Shown here: piece by piece, positions 8,488-16,821 of the stretch
How the letters are laid out: each line of letters starts with the position of its first letter
How positions within the stretch are numbered: the stretch's first letter is position 1
Assembly: GCA_046330225.1 (NCBI GenBank)
Contig: JAXLTD010000012.1
Location: 1-64,000, forward strand
Source of the DNA: CANJIV01 sp046330225
Lineage (GTDB): Bacteria; Actinomycetota; Thermoleophilia; Solirubrobacterales; Solirubrobacteraceae
Length of the DNA: 64,000 nucleotides
Direction: 5' to 3'
Made by a program: the position numbers and the translations under genes
Notes under the pieces: generated by a model
The model's input: only the letters and a program-made list of their open reading frames with translations
Database searches by the model: none
What the model was told of the DNA's origin: nothing

Positions 8488-10029
8488 CTAGTCGCGCTTG
8501 CCCCGACCGTAGAGGAATCCGGTGAGCTTGCCGAAGATCTTCGTGTTCCGCGCGGAGTACGGGAACATGTGCAGGTCCTTCTTCGGCGCGAGCTTCGTCA
8601 CCAGGACCGTCTGCTGGTCGCAGTACTTGCGGATGCCGTTGGCGCCGTGCCGCGAGCCGAGGCCCGGCGACTTCCAGCCGCCCATCGGCAGCTCGAGCGC
8701 GGTGTAGTTGATCTGCACGTCGTTCACGCAGACCACGCCGGACTCGATGCGCCGGGCGATAGCCTCGCCGCGCGCGGTGTTCTTCGTCACGACGCTGGCG
8801 GCCAGCCCGTAGGGCGAGTCGTTCGCGAGTCGGATCGCCTCCTCCGCGTCGGCGACCTTCATGATCGGCAGCGTCGGCCCGAACGTCTCCTCCGTCATGC
8901 AGGTCATCGAATGGTCGACGTCGACGAGCACCGTGGGCTCGTAGAAGCGGCCTTCGCCCTCGGCGGGCTTGCCGCCGATCAGGACCTTCGCGCCCTTGGC
9001 GACCGCGTCCTTGACGTGGGCGTCGATCGTGTCGATCTGGGGCGGGAAGATCACGGCGCCGACGTCGACCGTGCCCGGCCCGACCGGCTTGCCCTGGCGC
9101 AGGGCGCGGACCTTCTCGACGACCTTGCCGACGAACTCGTCGTAGACGGGCGCCTCGACGTAGACGCGCTCGACCGAGATGCAGACCTGGCCGCCGTTGT
9201 TCATCGAGTAGTAGGCGGCGAGGTTGGCGGCGCGGTCGACGTCGGCGTCGGACAGGACGATCATCGGGTCCTTGCCGCCGAGCTCGAGCCCGACCGGCGT
9301 GAGCGTCTCGGCCGCGCGGGCCAGGACCTTCTTGCCGGTCTTCGTGGAGCCGGTGAACATCACGTAGTCGACGTGGTCGACGAGCGCGGCGCCGGTCTCG
9401 CCGGTGCCGGTGATGACCTGGAAGACGTTCTCGGGCATGCCGCAGTCCTGCAGCATCTCGAGCATGAGCAGCGAGGTCAGCGGGGTGACCTCCGACGGCT
9501 TGAGGATCACCGCGTTGCCGGCCGCGAGCGCCGGGATGCAGTCGCCGAACGAGTTCGTGAGCGGGAAGTTCCACGGGCCGATCACGCCGACGACGCCGAC
9601 CGGGCGGTAGCGGATGACCAAGCGCCGGCCCTTCACGAGCGGGCTGGCCGTGCGGACCTTCTCGTCGGCGAGGTACTCGGGGGCCATCTTCGACCAGAAG
9701 CCGAACGCCGCCGCGGCGTAGCCGATCTCGGCGAGCTGGGCGTCCTCGTAGGTCTTGCCCGTCTCGGAGACGATCGTGTCGATGATGCGCTCGGCGTGGT
9801 CGATCACCCACTTCTGCGCCCGGCGCAGGATGCGCGCGCGGCCCTCGAACCCGAGGGCCTCCCAGCCCGGCTGCGCGGCGCGGGCGCGCTCCACCGCGGC
9901 GGCCACCTCGTCGGGGCTCGTGTTCGGGACGGTGCGGATGATCTCGCCGGTGGCCGGGTTCTCGACGGGGATGCCGTCGGCTCCGGACCCGTTGACGGAG
10001 ACCGCGGGGGTCTGCTCGACGGTGGCCAT
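8488..10029 (-). CDS. NAD(P)-dependent succinate-semialdehyde/aldehyde dehydrogenase
   Basis: 513 residues, typical for the family. The oxyanion/cofactor region reads GVIGPWNFPL, the general-base Glu is in LELGGKDP, and the catalytic Cys is in NNGGQVCISVERVYV. That form is characteristic of the actinobacterial GabD2-like succinate-semialdehyde dehydrogenases. It oxidises an aldehyde (probably succinate semialdehyde) to the acid in the cytoplasm. ATG 10029 has AGGAGAGG 5 bases upstream. The promoter is unusual: a 16-bp perfect palindrome abuts the probable -10 (see 10061-10082). Single-gene unit, closed by the hairpin at 8442-8470. The exact aldehyde is not certain. Confidence 0.88.
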   Translation of the reverse strand: MATVEQTPAVSVNGSGADGIPVENPATGEIIRTVPNTSPDEVAAAVERARAAQPGWEALGFEGRARILRRAQKWVIDHAERIIDTIVSETGKTYEDAQLAEIGYAAAAFGFWSKMAPEYLADEKVRTASPLVKGRRLVIRYRPVGVVGVIGPWNFPLTNSFGDCIPALAAGNAVILKPSEVTPLTSLLMLEMLQDCGMPENVFQVITGTGETGAALVDHVDYVMFTGSTKTGKKVLARAAETLTPVGLELGGKDPMIVLSDADVDRAANLAAYYSMNNGGQVCISVERVYVEAPVYDEFVGKVVEKVRALRQGKPVGPGTVDVGAVIFPPQIDTIDAHVKDAVAKGAKVLIGGKPAEGEGRFYEPTVLVDVDHSMTCMTEETFGPTLPIMKVADAEEAIRLANDSPYGLAASVVTKNTARGEAIARRIESGVVCVNDVQINYTALELPMGGWKSPGLGSRHGANGIRKYCDQQTVLVTKLAPKKDLHMFPYSARNTKIFGKLTGFLYGRGKRD

Positions 10030-10060
10030 GGTGCCTCTCCTAGACGATCGCGAGCCGACA

Positions 10061-10066
10061 ACGATA
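10061..10066 (-). promoter_or_regulatory. Probable -10 element of the aldehyde dehydrogenase gene
   Basis: Reads TATCGT on the minus strand, giving a leader of about 25 bases that contains AGGAGAGG. Unlike most genes here, this one has a conventional leadered transcript. Confidence 0.5.
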
Positions 10067-10082
10067 CTGGCCAGCTGGCCAG
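10067..10082. promoter_or_regulatory. 16-bp palindromic operator candidate
   Basis: CTGGCCAGCTGGCCAG is a perfect palindrome and also a tandem pair of the 8-mer CTGGCCAG. It touches the -10 of the dehydrogenase gene, covering the spacer where a repressor would block RNA polymerase. Its position between two minus-strand genes, and nowhere else seen in the window, points to a dedicated regulator (TetR- or GntR-like) encoded elsewhere. Confidence 0.55.
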
Positions 10083-10099
10083 CCGTCAGGCGGGCCGGG

Positions 10100-11452
10100 T
10101 CAGCGCACGAGCGCGAGGCGGCCGAAGGCGCCGGCCCGCGGGATGATCTCGTCGGCCGGCGTGCCGAGCCAGCCCTCCAGCAGGCTCGCGTAGACCTTGC
10201 GGAAGTCGACGGTCACCGCGAGGTTGTCCTCGCGGTCCAGCGCGGTGAGGCTCGGGTAGTCGGTGAGCACGCCGCTGGCGGCACGCGTCCCCTGGACCCA
10301 GCCGATCCCGCCCGCGCCGTGGTCGGTTCCCTGCGACTCGTTCGCCTCCGGGCGCCGGCCGAACTCCGACCACACGACGGTCAGCACGCGGTCGGCGACG
10401 CCGCGCGCCTCGAGGTCGGCCTGGAAGGCGGCAAGCGCCTCGCTGACCGTTTTCAGCGACCGGGCCAGCTCCGACGGCTGGTTGTCGTGCGTGTCGAAGT
10501 CGCCGTCGGCCTCGACCGTGGCCACCCGGACGCCGAGCGGCTTGGAGATCAGCGCGGCCAGGCGGCTGAGCCGCTCGCCGAAGTCGTTGTCGGCCGGGTA
10601 GGGCACCGGCGGGGCCAGCGGATCCTTGCCGTCGCGTTCGGCGTAGGGCGCCAGCCGGTCCCCGACCTGCTGGGCCAGCCGGGCGCCGCGCCACGCGGCC
10701 GTCGGCCCGTCGCCGGGCGGGTCGACGGCGGAGATGGCGCGCCAGGCGGCCAGGGCCGCCTTCTCGGGCTCGCCCCAGACGCCGCGGAAGTAGAACTGGG
10801 CGCTGCCGGGCGAGTCGACCGCGGCCACCGGGGCCTTCGACGACCGCAGCACCGGCGAGAGCGAGTAGCCGGCGCTCAGGCCCTGGAGCGGGTTCTCGTC
10901 GGCGCCGTGGCGGTCCAGCCACCGGCCGAGCCAGCCGGGCGCGTCCTGCTCGGTGATGAGGCCCGTCTCCCAGAAGTGGCGGGAGTGGAAGTGGGACAGG
11001 TCCGGGTTGCCGTAGTCGATGCCCGGCAGGAAGCCGATCTTGCCGGCGTCGAAGAGGCCCTTGATCCCGCCGCCGGCGCCGGACGCCAGGGCTGGGTGCA
11101 GTCCGAGACCCGAGCTCCCGAGCGAGAGGGGCTCGGCGATCCGCCCGGCCTTGCGCAGGTCGGCGTAGCGCCCGTACTGGCTGACGGGGACGAGCGTGTC
11201 GAGCAAGTCGCAGCCGCCAGGCAGGAACACGCTGACGAGCACCGGCGCGCTCGGCGCGGCCGCGGCCTGCGCCTCGGCGGCCTCGAGCAGGCGGGCGAAC
11301 GGCATCGTCTTGGCCGCGTAGACCGACAGCGTGGCGCCGAGGCCGCCCGCGATGACCTGCCGGCGCGTGAGCGGCGCCGGCGCGAACCGGCGGCGGACGT
11401 CCTGGGAGGACTGGCGGAAGTCGTCGCAGGCGCGGTGAGCGGAGCGTGGCAT
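10100..11452 (-). CDS. DUF1501 domain protein, Tat-exported
   Basis: 450 residues. A twin-arginine motif TRRQVIAGG lies at residues 29-37, followed by a hydrophobic stretch, so the folded protein is exported by Tat. The body has the DUF1501 (sulfatase/alkaline-phosphatase-like fold) landmarks VFLPGGCDLLD, DTHDNQ, VVWSEFGRRPEAN and GTDHGAGG, which supply metal-binding Asp/His. The ATG at 11452 overlaps the DUF1800 stop by one base (TGATG). DUF1501 and DUF1800 genes are commonly adjacent in bacteria; their joint function is not established. Last gene of a four-gene coupled operon. Confidence 0.88.
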   Translation of the reverse strand: MPRSAHRACDDFRQSSQDVRRRFAPAPLTRRQVIAGGLGATLSVYAAKTMPFARLLEAAEAQAAAAPSAPVLVSVFLPGGCDLLDTLVPVSQYGRYADLRKAGRIAEPLSLGSSGLGLHPALASGAGGGIKGLFDAGKIGFLPGIDYGNPDLSHFHSRHFWETGLITEQDAPGWLGRWLDRHGADENPLQGLSAGYSLSPVLRSSKAPVAAVDSPGSAQFYFRGVWGEPEKAALAAWRAISAVDPPGDGPTAAWRGARLAQQVGDRLAPYAERDGKDPLAPPVPYPADNDFGERLSRLAALISKPLGVRVATVEADGDFDTHDNQPSELARSLKTVSEALAAFQADLEARGVADRVLTVVWSEFGRRPEANESQGTDHGAGGIGWVQGTRAASGVLTDYPSLTALDREDNLAVTVDFRKVYASLLEGWLGTPADEIIPRAGAFGRLALVR

Positions 11453-12804
11453 CAGTGCACCTGGGCGTCGGGGCCGGTGAGCAGGATGTGGCGCAGCGTG
11501 CGCTGGAGCATGGTGGCGCGCTCGATGCGGCCCGAGCGGTCGTCGCGCCGCGCGCCGCGGAACGCCTGGCGCCCGGAGGCGATCAGCATCGCCCGGGTGC
11601 GCGGGGAGACCCACGGCCGCCCCGTCACGTCGAGCGCCTGCTCGAGCGCCGCCGCCGGCGTGAGGCCGGGGTCGCCGGCCTGGTCCGGCACCGCGACGCG
11701 CCCGCTGCGCTCGAGCAGGAAATTCCCGACCTCGAAGCGCACGCGCATCGCGTTGGACGACATCCAGGCCGGTCCGCCCTCCCAGCCGGCCACGGACGGC
11801 GGGCCGAACAAGCGCTGGCCGGCGGACTCCAGCATCCAAGCGGGACTGTCCCAGTGGACCGGGGTGCCCGTCGTGCGCAGGGCGCCGGCCATGTGGACCA
11901 CGGGGCTCTTGACCATGTCCGGCGCCCCGAGATTCGCGTACAGCGCCGGGTGGGCCAGGATCGCCCGGACGACGGGCCGGATCTGGCGCCCGGACCGCCG
12001 ATAGATCGTCGTGAGGCTGCGCAGGGTGTCACGGCTCGGCGGGGGGACGACGAACCAATGCCACAGCTTGGTGATCAGGAACGGCGCATGGCGGGGGTGC
12101 GCGACGACGAGGTCGAGGACGTCGTCGGGCCCGAAGCGGCCGCGGTGGCCAAAGATCCGCTTGACCCCCCGGTCGTGGCGCTCGGGGTCGAAACTGATGC
12201 CTTGGAACCGGTCGTTCGCGTAGCGCGTGCGGTAGCCCGTGAGCGCCCGGGCCGCCTCGCGGATGTCGCGCTCGGTGTAGCCGGACCCGAGCGTGAAGAG
12301 CTCCATCAGTTCGCGCGCGAAGTTCTCGTTCGGCGCGTGCTTCTCCGAGTCGGCCAGAGAAAGGAAGAACTGCATCGCCGGATCGCGCATGACGTGCCCG
12401 AGCAGCGGGCGAAAGCCGCCGAGCGCCCCGGCCCGGAACGTGCGGTTCTGGGCCAGCATGAGCGGCGTGTCCTGGTCGGTCGTGGCGAAGTGGTTGTGCC
12501 AGAAGAGCGTGAGCTTCTCGACCAGCGGGCGCTGGGACCGGACCATGCGGTCCAGCCACCACAAGGCGTCGTGGCCCCACTCGTTGACCGGGTCCAGCGG
12601 GCGCCCGTTCACGCTCGGCTCGGGGCCGCGCAGCACCGGACCGGGGGCGCCGTCGACGATCCAGGCCAGCGTCGCGGGCTTGCCCCGGCGCGACCACAGC
12701 GCCGCCTCGCGGGCCGTGGCGCCGAACCCGGCGCGCCAGAACAGGCGCCGCACGTGGGCCTGGGTCCAGCCGCCGCTGCGGCGCCGCGTGGCCCGGGCGC
12801 TCAT
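11452..12804 (-). CDS. DUF1800 domain protein
   Basis: 450 residues with family landmarks: HVRRLFWRAGFG at the N-terminus, LTLFWHNHFATT, NENFARELMELFTLG, and WHWFVVP. Function is unknown; DUF1800 usually accompanies DUF1501, as here. No signal peptide is evident. The start forms an ATGA overlap with the stop of the cupredoxin-like gene, and the stop overlaps the DUF1501 start, so translation should be coupled on both sides. Confidence 0.88.
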   Translation of the reverse strand: MSARATRRRSGGWTQAHVRRLFWRAGFGATAREAALWSRRGKPATLAWIVDGAPGPVLRGPEPSVNGRPLDPVNEWGHDALWWLDRMVRSQRPLVEKLTLFWHNHFATTDQDTPLMLAQNRTFRAGALGGFRPLLGHVMRDPAMQFFLSLADSEKHAPNENFARELMELFTLGSGYTERDIREAARALTGYRTRYANDRFQGISFDPERHDRGVKRIFGHRGRFGPDDVLDLVVAHPRHAPFLITKLWHWFVVPPPSRDTLRSLTTIYRRSGRQIRPVVRAILAHPALYANLGAPDMVKSPVVHMAGALRTTGTPVHWDSPAWMLESAGQRLFGPPSVAGWEGGPAWMSSNAMRVRFEVGNFLLERSGRVAVPDQAGDPGLTPAAALEQALDVTGRPWVSPRTRAMLIASGRQAFRGARRDDRSGRIERATMLQRTLRHILLTGPDAQVH

Positions 12805-13208
12805 CCCGTCCCCCGGGCGGCGAGCCGCCGGACGACGAGCGTCGTGCGCATGCCCCGCGCCGCGTGATTCGAAAGCGTGCAGATGACCGTGTAGGTGCCG
12901 GTCCGCAGCAGGCGCACCCGGAGGGCGGCCCGGGCTCCGGCCTTCACCTCGCCGCTCGTCGCCACCGTCGTGCCGCGGGCGGTGAGCACCGCGAGGTCGT
13001 GGGTGTCCTCACCGTAGTTCCTGAGGTTCAGGCGGACGTCGCCCGGCGGGACGACGCGGCGGTAGAGCGCGATGCGGAACTCGCGCTCGCCGACGCCGAC
13101 GGCGGTGGAGGGGAGCCGGGCAGCCGTCCCCGGCGTTGAGGCTGCCGCCGTCCCGGCAGCGCCGGCCGCGGCGGCGAGCAGCGCCCCGGCGGTCGCGGCC
13201 CGTCTCAC
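12801..13208 (-). CDS. Small secreted cupredoxin-like copper protein
   Basis: 135 residues from a GTG at 13208 that forms a GTGA overlap with the cyclophilin stop. It has a signal-peptide-like N-terminus (RRAATAGALLAAAAGAAG...). The body is a single beta-sandwich with the type-1 copper ligand pattern intact: His70 (DTHDL), Cys110, His115 and Met120 (CTLSNHAARGM). This predicts a blue-copper electron carrier on the outside of the membrane. It sits between cyclophilin and DUF1800 in a coupled operon, an association that suggests it works with the Tat-exported DUF1501 protein. The redox partner is unknown. Confidence 0.75.
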   Translation of the reverse strand: MRRAATAGALLAAAAGAAGTAAASTPGTAARLPSTAVGVGEREFRIALYRRVVPPGDVRLNLRNYGEDTHDLAVLTARGTTVATSGEVKAGARAALRVRLLRTGTYTVICTLSNHAARGMRTTLVVRRLAARGTG

Positions 13209-13663
13209 CCGTCGAGCTCCACGCGCTCGATCACGGCCGGCTCGGTCGGGCGGTCGCGGCCATCGGTGGGGAGCGCCTCGAGCGCGTCCACGGCCTCGAG
13301 GCCGTCGGTGATCTCGCCGAAGACGGTGTGCTTGCCGTCGAGCCATGGCGCCGCGTCGGCCGTGACGATGAAGAACTGCGAGCCGTTCGTGTCGGGCCCG
13401 GCGTTCGCCATGGCCAGCGCGCCGCGGACGACCTTGTGGTCGTTGAACTCGTCCTCGAACGTGTAGCCGGGGCCGCCGGTCCCGGTGCCCTGCGGGCAGC
13501 CGCCCTGAATCATGAAGTCCTTGATGATCCGGTGGAACGTGAGCCCGTCGTAGAAGCCGTCGGCGGCCAGGGTGCGGAAGTTCTCGACGGTCTTTGGGGC
13601 GTCCGCGTCGAAGAACTCGACCGTGATCGGGCCGGCGCTGGTGTGCAGGATGGCCTGGGACAT
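13205..13663 (-). CDS. Cyclophilin-type peptidyl-prolyl cis-trans isomerase
   Basis: 152 residues, a minimal single-domain cyclophilin. It contains the family signature around FHRIIKDFMIQGG and the NGSQFFI motif, with catalytic Arg and Phe/Trp-site residues present (WLDGKHTVFG). There is no signal peptide, so it is cytoplasmic and assists protein folding. The start is ATG 13663, with AGAGGA 7 bases upstream. The frame is open much further upstream, but only as a shadow of the helicase gene. First gene of the operon that continues into cupredoxin, DUF1800 and DUF1501 genes. Confidence 0.9.
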   Translation of the reverse strand: MSQAILHTSAGPITVEFFDADAPKTVENFRTLAADGFYDGLTFHRIIKDFMIQGGCPQGTGTGGPGYTFEDEFNDHKVVRGALAMANAGPDTNGSQFFIVTADAAPWLDGKHTVFGEITDGLEAVDALEALPTDGRDRPTEPAVIERVELDG

Positions 13664-13815
13664 CGGAGCGTCCTCTTTCGTAGTTCGGCAGGGCGCGCAG
13701 GAACCCTCGGGGCCCCCGCGCCAGCCTGTGAGGGTAGAGGTCCGCACGGGGAAACGGTCACGGTCGGACGTCGCGCCGGCCGCGACGGTGCGTCCGCTCG
13801 CGCGCTGAGCGGCGC

Positions 13816-15237
13816 CTACGAGCCCGCCGGCTCGAGCACCAGCCGGTGCCCGTTGACCGTCTGGCCGCTGACCTGCTCGGCGACGTTCGCCGCCTCGGAC
13901 TCCGGCACCTCGACGAACGCGAAGCGCTCGAGCACGCGGACATTGCGCACGGCCTCGCCGTGCAGGCCCGACGCGCTGGTGATCGCGTGAACGATGCCGG
14001 CGACGTCGAGGCCGTCCGCGCTCCCGCCGCGGACGATGAGCTTCGCGTAGCGCTCTGAGCCGTTGCGCGAGAGCTGGGGCTTCGCGTGGCGCTTCGGGCG
14101 CTCCTGCACCGGCGCCGGCGCAACGTGGGCGCCCTCGGTCCACGGCGACATCGTCGCGTTCGCGTTGCGCTCGATCGCCTCGACGTCGCGCTTCTGGCGC
14201 GGCTCGTAGAAGGTGATCGCGCGCCCCGAGCGCCCGACTCGGCCGGTGCGCCCGATCCGGTGCACGTAGACGTCGGGGGACGTCGGCACGTCGTAGTTGA
14301 TGATGTGGGTGACGGCGGCGATGTCCAGCCCGCGCGCGGCCACGTCGGTGGCCACGAGGATCGGCACGTGGCCGCCCTTGAAGGAGATCATCACGCCGTC
14401 GCGCGCGCCCTGGCTCATGTCGCCGTGCAGCGCGCGGACGTCGAGCCCGCGGTCCCGAAGCGTGCGGAAGAGCTGGTCGCAGCGGATCTTGGTCCGGACG
14501 AAGACGATCGCCTGGGTCGGGCGCTCGGCCTTCAGCACGCGGACGAGTGCGTCGGCCTTCTCCTTGGCGGGCACCTCGAGCGCGAACTGCTCGACGGTGT
14601 CCACCGTCAGCGTTGGCGCCTTGACCTTCACGAGGACGGGGTCGTAGAGGTACGTCTCGGCCAGCCGGCGGATCTCGGGGGGCATCGTCGCCGAGAAGAG
14701 CGCGGTCTGCCGCGACCCGGGCGTCATCGAGAGGATCTTCTCGACGTCCTCGAGGAAGCCGAGATCCAGCATCTCGTCGGCCTCGTCGAGCACGACGAAC
14801 CGGCACGAGGTGAGCTGGAGCGAGTGGCGGGAGATGAGGTCCAGGACCCGCCCGACGGTGCCGACCACGATCTGGCCTCCGGCCCGGAGCTGAGCCTGCT
14901 GGGAGCGGATCGGCGCCCCGCCGAACACCGCGACGACGTCGACGCCCTTGCGCGCCGCATAGGCGCGAATCGCCTGGGTGACCTGGATGCACAGCTCGCG
15001 CGTGGGCGTGAGGACGAGCGCCTGGACCTCCGAGATCTCCGGGTCGGTCTCCTCGATCATCGGCAGGCCGAAGGCCGCGGTCTTCCCGCTGCCGGTCTGG
15101 GCCTGGCCGATCACGTCGCGGCCCTCGAGCAGCGGCGGGATCCCCTGGACCTGGATCGGGCTCGGGGACTCGTAGCCGACGTCGCGCAGGGCTTCCAGCG
15201 TGGTCTCGGAGAGCCCGAGGTCGGCAAACGTCGTCAT
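13816..15237 (-). CDS. DEAD-box ATP-dependent RNA helicase with C-terminal RNA-binding domain
   Basis: 473 residues. Q-motif at the N-terminus (GYESPSPIQ), Walker A AQTGSGKT (46-53), LDEADEM, SATMPPEI, ARGLDIAAV and HRIGRTGR are all intact. Residues about 390-470 match a DbpA/CsdA-type RNA-binding fold (YAKLIVRGG ... LVLEP). This is a shortened DeaD/CsdA-like helicase that unwinds structured RNA, typically in ribosome assembly or cold adaptation. A TAAGCT hexamer ends 10 bases before the ATG, so the leader is at most a few bases. Confidence 0.92.
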   Translation of the reverse strand: MTTFADLGLSETTLEALRDVGYESPSPIQVQGIPPLLEGRDVIGQAQTGSGKTAAFGLPMIEETDPEISEVQALVLTPTRELCIQVTQAIRAYAARKGVDVVAVFGGAPIRSQQAQLRAGGQIVVGTVGRVLDLISRHSLQLTSCRFVVLDEADEMLDLGFLEDVEKILSMTPGSRQTALFSATMPPEIRRLAETYLYDPVLVKVKAPTLTVDTVEQFALEVPAKEKADALVRVLKAERPTQAIVFVRTKIRCDQLFRTLRDRGLDVRALHGDMSQGARDGVMISFKGGHVPILVATDVAARGLDIAAVTHIINYDVPTSPDVYVHRIGRTGRVGRSGRAITFYEPRQKRDVEAIERNANATMSPWTEGAHVAPAPVQERPKRHAKPQLSRNGSERYAKLIVRGGSADGLDVAGIVHAITSASGLHGEAVRNVRVLERFAFVEVPESEAANVAEQVSGQTVNGHRLVLEPAGS

Positions 15238-15287
15238 CGCCCGTCGGAGCTTACGGATCGGGCGCGGGTGCGGCGGTGCGACCGCGG

Positions 15288-16241
15288 TCAGGCCTGCGGG
15301 TCCAGCAGCAGCTTGCCGGTCGTGCGGCGCGCGGCGAGGTCCTCCTGCGCCCGGCGCGCTTCGGCGAGCGGGTACGTCTCCCCGATGACCACGCGCAGCT
15401 CCCCGCGGGCGATGCGGCCGAACAGGTCGGTCAGCGCCTCCTCCACGAGGGCTGGCTTGCCGAGGCAGTGCATCAGCCAGAACCCCGCCACGGCGCGGCT
15501 CGTCCGCATGAGGTCCCCGGTGACGACGGAATTGGGCTCCCGCGAGGCGATGCCGTAGGCGACGATCCGCCCGAACGGGGCGAGTGCCGCGAGCGATTGC
15601 TCGAAGACCTGGCCGCCGGCCATCTCGAACACGACGTCGACCTTCGCGCCGCCGTTGGCCTCCTGGATGCGGTCCTTGAGCCCGTCGGGCGACGGGTCGA
15701 TTGCCGCGTCAGCGCCGAGCTCCAGGGCCAGCGCGCGCTTGCGCTCGGTCGACGCGGTCGCGATGACCCGCCCCGCGCCCAGCGGCTTGCCGAGCTGCAC
15801 GGCCAGCGACCCCACGCCGCCGGCGGCGGCATGGACGACCACGGACTCGCCCGGGCGGATCTGGGCCGAGGTGCGGTAGAGGTGGTAGGCCGTCAGGCCC
15901 TGGACGAGCATGGCCACCGCGGCCCCGTCCTCCACCCCGTCCGGGATCGGGAACGTCAGCGCCTCGGGGGCGATCGCCTGCTCGGCGTAGCCGCCGGTCC
16001 CGCACAGCGCGACGACGCGCTCGCCGGTGTCGGCACGGACCCCGGCGACCTCCGCGCCGGGGATCATCGGAAGCTGGGCGGGCGCGAGGTAGTCGTTCTC
16101 GCGCTGGTGGGTGTCGGCGAAGTTCAGGCCGGACCGGGTGACGTCGATGAGGACGAACCCGTCGGGCGGCTTGGGCGCCGGCACCTCGGCCACCTGCAGG
16201 ACCTCGGGGCCGCCGAATTCGGTGATCTGGATCGCGCGCAT
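15288..16241 (-). CDS. NADPH:quinone oxidoreductase-like medium-chain dehydrogenase
   Basis: 317 residues. It has a GroES-like N-terminus (MRAIQITEFGGPEVLQ), a zinc-independent quinone-reductase form, and the nucleotide-binding motif VVHAAAGGVGSLAVQLGK in the middle. It resembles QorA-type enzymes that reduce quinones or enals with NADPH. ATG 16241 follows TAGGGT by 8 bases and no Shine-Dalgarno is present. Divergent from the lipoprotein gene at 16294; the two -10 elements lie back to back about 25 bases apart. Confidence 0.9.
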   Translation of the reverse strand: MRAIQITEFGGPEVLQVAEVPAPKPPDGFVLIDVTRSGLNFADTHQRENDYLAPAQLPMIPGAEVAGVRADTGERVVALCGTGGYAEQAIAPEALTFPIPDGVEDGAAVAMLVQGLTAYHLYRTSAQIRPGESVVVHAAAGGVGSLAVQLGKPLGAGRVIATASTERKRALALELGADAAIDPSPDGLKDRIQEANGGAKVDVVFEMAGGQVFEQSLAALAPFGRIVAYGIASREPNSVVTGDLMRTSRAVAGFWLMHCLGKPALVEEALTDLFGRIARGELRVVIGETYPLAEARRAQEDLAARRTTGKLLLDPQA

Positions 16242-16249
16242 GGCGTGGG

Positions 16250-16255
16250 ACCCTA
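16250..16255 (-). promoter_or_regulatory. Leaderless -10 (TAGGGT) of the quinone reductase
   Basis: TAGGGT on the minus strand, 8 bases before ATG 16241. Confidence 0.6.
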
Positions 16256-16280
16256 CCCGCGCCCGGCAGCCTTCGTGGGA

Positions 16281-16286
16281 TAGCGT
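16281..16286 (+). promoter_or_regulatory. Leaderless -10 (TAGCGT) of the lipoprotein/PfkB unit
   Basis: TAGCGT ends 7 bases before ATG 16294. Confidence 0.6.
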
Positions 16287-16293
16287 CCCGGCC

Positions 16294-16821
16294 ATGCGCC
16301 GACTCACCGTCTCCCTGCTCGTCCTCGCCCTGCTCGCGCCCGGCCTCGTCGCCGCCGGCTGTGGCGGCGAGACGAAGACGGTCTCCGAGACCAGCGCCAG
16401 CGGCCAGGTCACCACCCGCACCGTCCCGAAGGTCCGGTTCGCCAAGGCGAAGTTCGTCATCCACGCCGGCCTCGCGGTCGGCGCGTTCCGCCGCTACATC
16501 TACAAGCCGTACAAGGCCGGCGCCTTCAAGGCCGGCGCCAACGGGCGCACGAAGGCGATCGTCAAGGCCGTGGCCGCCGCCGCCTTCACCGCAAACGAGA
16601 TCCGCCTCGCCCGCCGGGCGGCCCTGTCCGACGACACCCTGCGCGGCGTCGGCGACAAGCTGACCGGCCTCGTCGACCAGGCGAAGGCCGCGGTCACGAG
16701 CGGGGGGGTGAGCCCCGCGAAGATCGCCGCGCTGGCCGGCGGGCTGACCTCGGTCGCCGCGCTGGCCAAGGCGGCCGGCGTCGACATCCGGGAGCTCGCC
16801 CCCAAGGGCCTGGGCGGATGA
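16294..16821 (+). CDS. Small lipoprotein of unknown function
   Basis: 175 residues. A short hydrophobic signal ends in the lipobox VAAGC (Cys about 23), then a Thr/Ser-rich linker, then a helical Ala/Lys-rich domain with no family I recognise. Expected to be tethered to the outer face of the membrane. ATG 16294 follows a TAGCGT element by 7 bases. Its stop overlaps the start of the PfkB-type kinase gene (ATGA), so the two are co-expressed. Confidence 0.75.
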   Translation: MRRLTVSLLVLALLAPGLVAAGCGGETKTVSETSASGQVTTRTVPKVRFAKAKFVIHAGLAVGAFRRYIYKPYKAGAFKAGANGRTKAIVKAVAAAAFTANEIRLARRAALSDDTLRGVGDKLTGLVDQAKAAVTSGGVSPAKIAALAGGLTSVAALAKAAGVDIRELAPKGLGG

